64,000 nucleotides of DNA from Anaerococcus mediterraneensis (GTDB lineage Bacteria; Bacillota; Clostridia; Tissierellales; Peptoniphilaceae). The translations under genes and the position numbers were made by a program. The notes below the pieces were generated by a model. It was not told where the DNA came from, made no database searches, and saw only the letters and a program-made list of their open reading frames with translations. The DNA lies in contig NZ_LT635772.1 of assembly GCF_900128415.1 (NCBI RefSeq), positions 620,001 through 684,000 on the forward strand, read 5' to 3'. This document shows, one piece after another, positions 63,953 through 64,000 of the stretch. How positions within the stretch are numbered: position 1 is the first letter of the stretch; every line of letters starts with the position of its first letter.

Positions 63953-64000
63953 TATAAGTAATATATAAATATTTTTGTAAATATAAAACCATACTTACTT

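Overview
The window is AT-rich and densely coded, and it looks like the chromosome of an anaerobic low-GC Firmicute. The best fit is a Gram-positive anaerobic coccus of the Anaerococcus/Peptoniphilaceae type. This is inferred from a sodium-type V-ATPase in Enterococcus hirae ntp order, Suf-only Fe-S assembly (sufCBDSU), an oxygen-independent hemZ, hybrid-cluster protein, larBCE, and the codon and ribosome-binding-site style. No rRNA, tRNA, CRISPR array, complete insertion sequence or prophage was seen. Species assignment would need a database search.

Layout. Bases 1-2.1 kb hold the 3' end of a catabolic ornithine carbamoyltransferase and a Gate-domain membrane protein. A palindromic intergenic repeat follows. 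Reading leftward, 2.5-5.2 kb is a larE-larB-larC operon for the nickel-pincer nucleotide cofactor, in which larC is split by a -1 shift at a run of nine adenines. Then come sppA and an RDD protein, class I ribonucleotide reductase (nrdA and nrdB, with NrdR-type boxes and a YvlD-like gene between them), a lipoprotein, and the nine-gene V-ATPase operon (12.4-20.9 kb). Next is gltX-cysS-rlmB-yacP followed by an unusual acidic sigma-70 factor. A Crp/Fnr regulator and hcp follow, with a perfect operator placed at about -41.5 of the hcp promoter. After that lie an ABC exporter, a degenerate nucleoside-hydrolase-like protein, an aromatic-acid-exporter-like protein, and a complete ABC importer with a DUF3798-type binding lipoprotein (33-38.1 kb).

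From 38.3 kb there is an ECF S component, a CpXC protein, a T-box-controlled MetE-like methyltransferase, hemZ and pepD, then HPr, sufCBDSU, a TPP riboswitch and thiSFGHE. The leftward pair folA and a glutaredoxin-like gene follow, then a split chromate transporter. A YesM-type two-component system precedes a binding-protein/ATPase/permease operon. The window ends with a self-regulated XRE/DUF6442 pair and an iron-containing alcohol dehydrogenase under a Rex-like site.

How it fits together. The genes describe energy and cofactor housekeeping in a fermenter: arginine catabolism, Na+ pumping, NADH-linked alcohol formation, nitrosative-stress defence, Fe-S and thiamine synthesis, and nickel-cofactor assembly. 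Regulation is unusually legible from sequence, with a T-box, a TPP riboswitch, NrdR, an HcpR-like site, a Rex-like site, an XRE operator pair and many intrinsic terminators. The points most worth checking are the larC frameshift, two palindromic elements each bounded by duplicated terminator hairpins, the long rearranged thi leader, the acidic sigma factor in the usual sigH slot, and the DUF3798 importer of unknown substrate.
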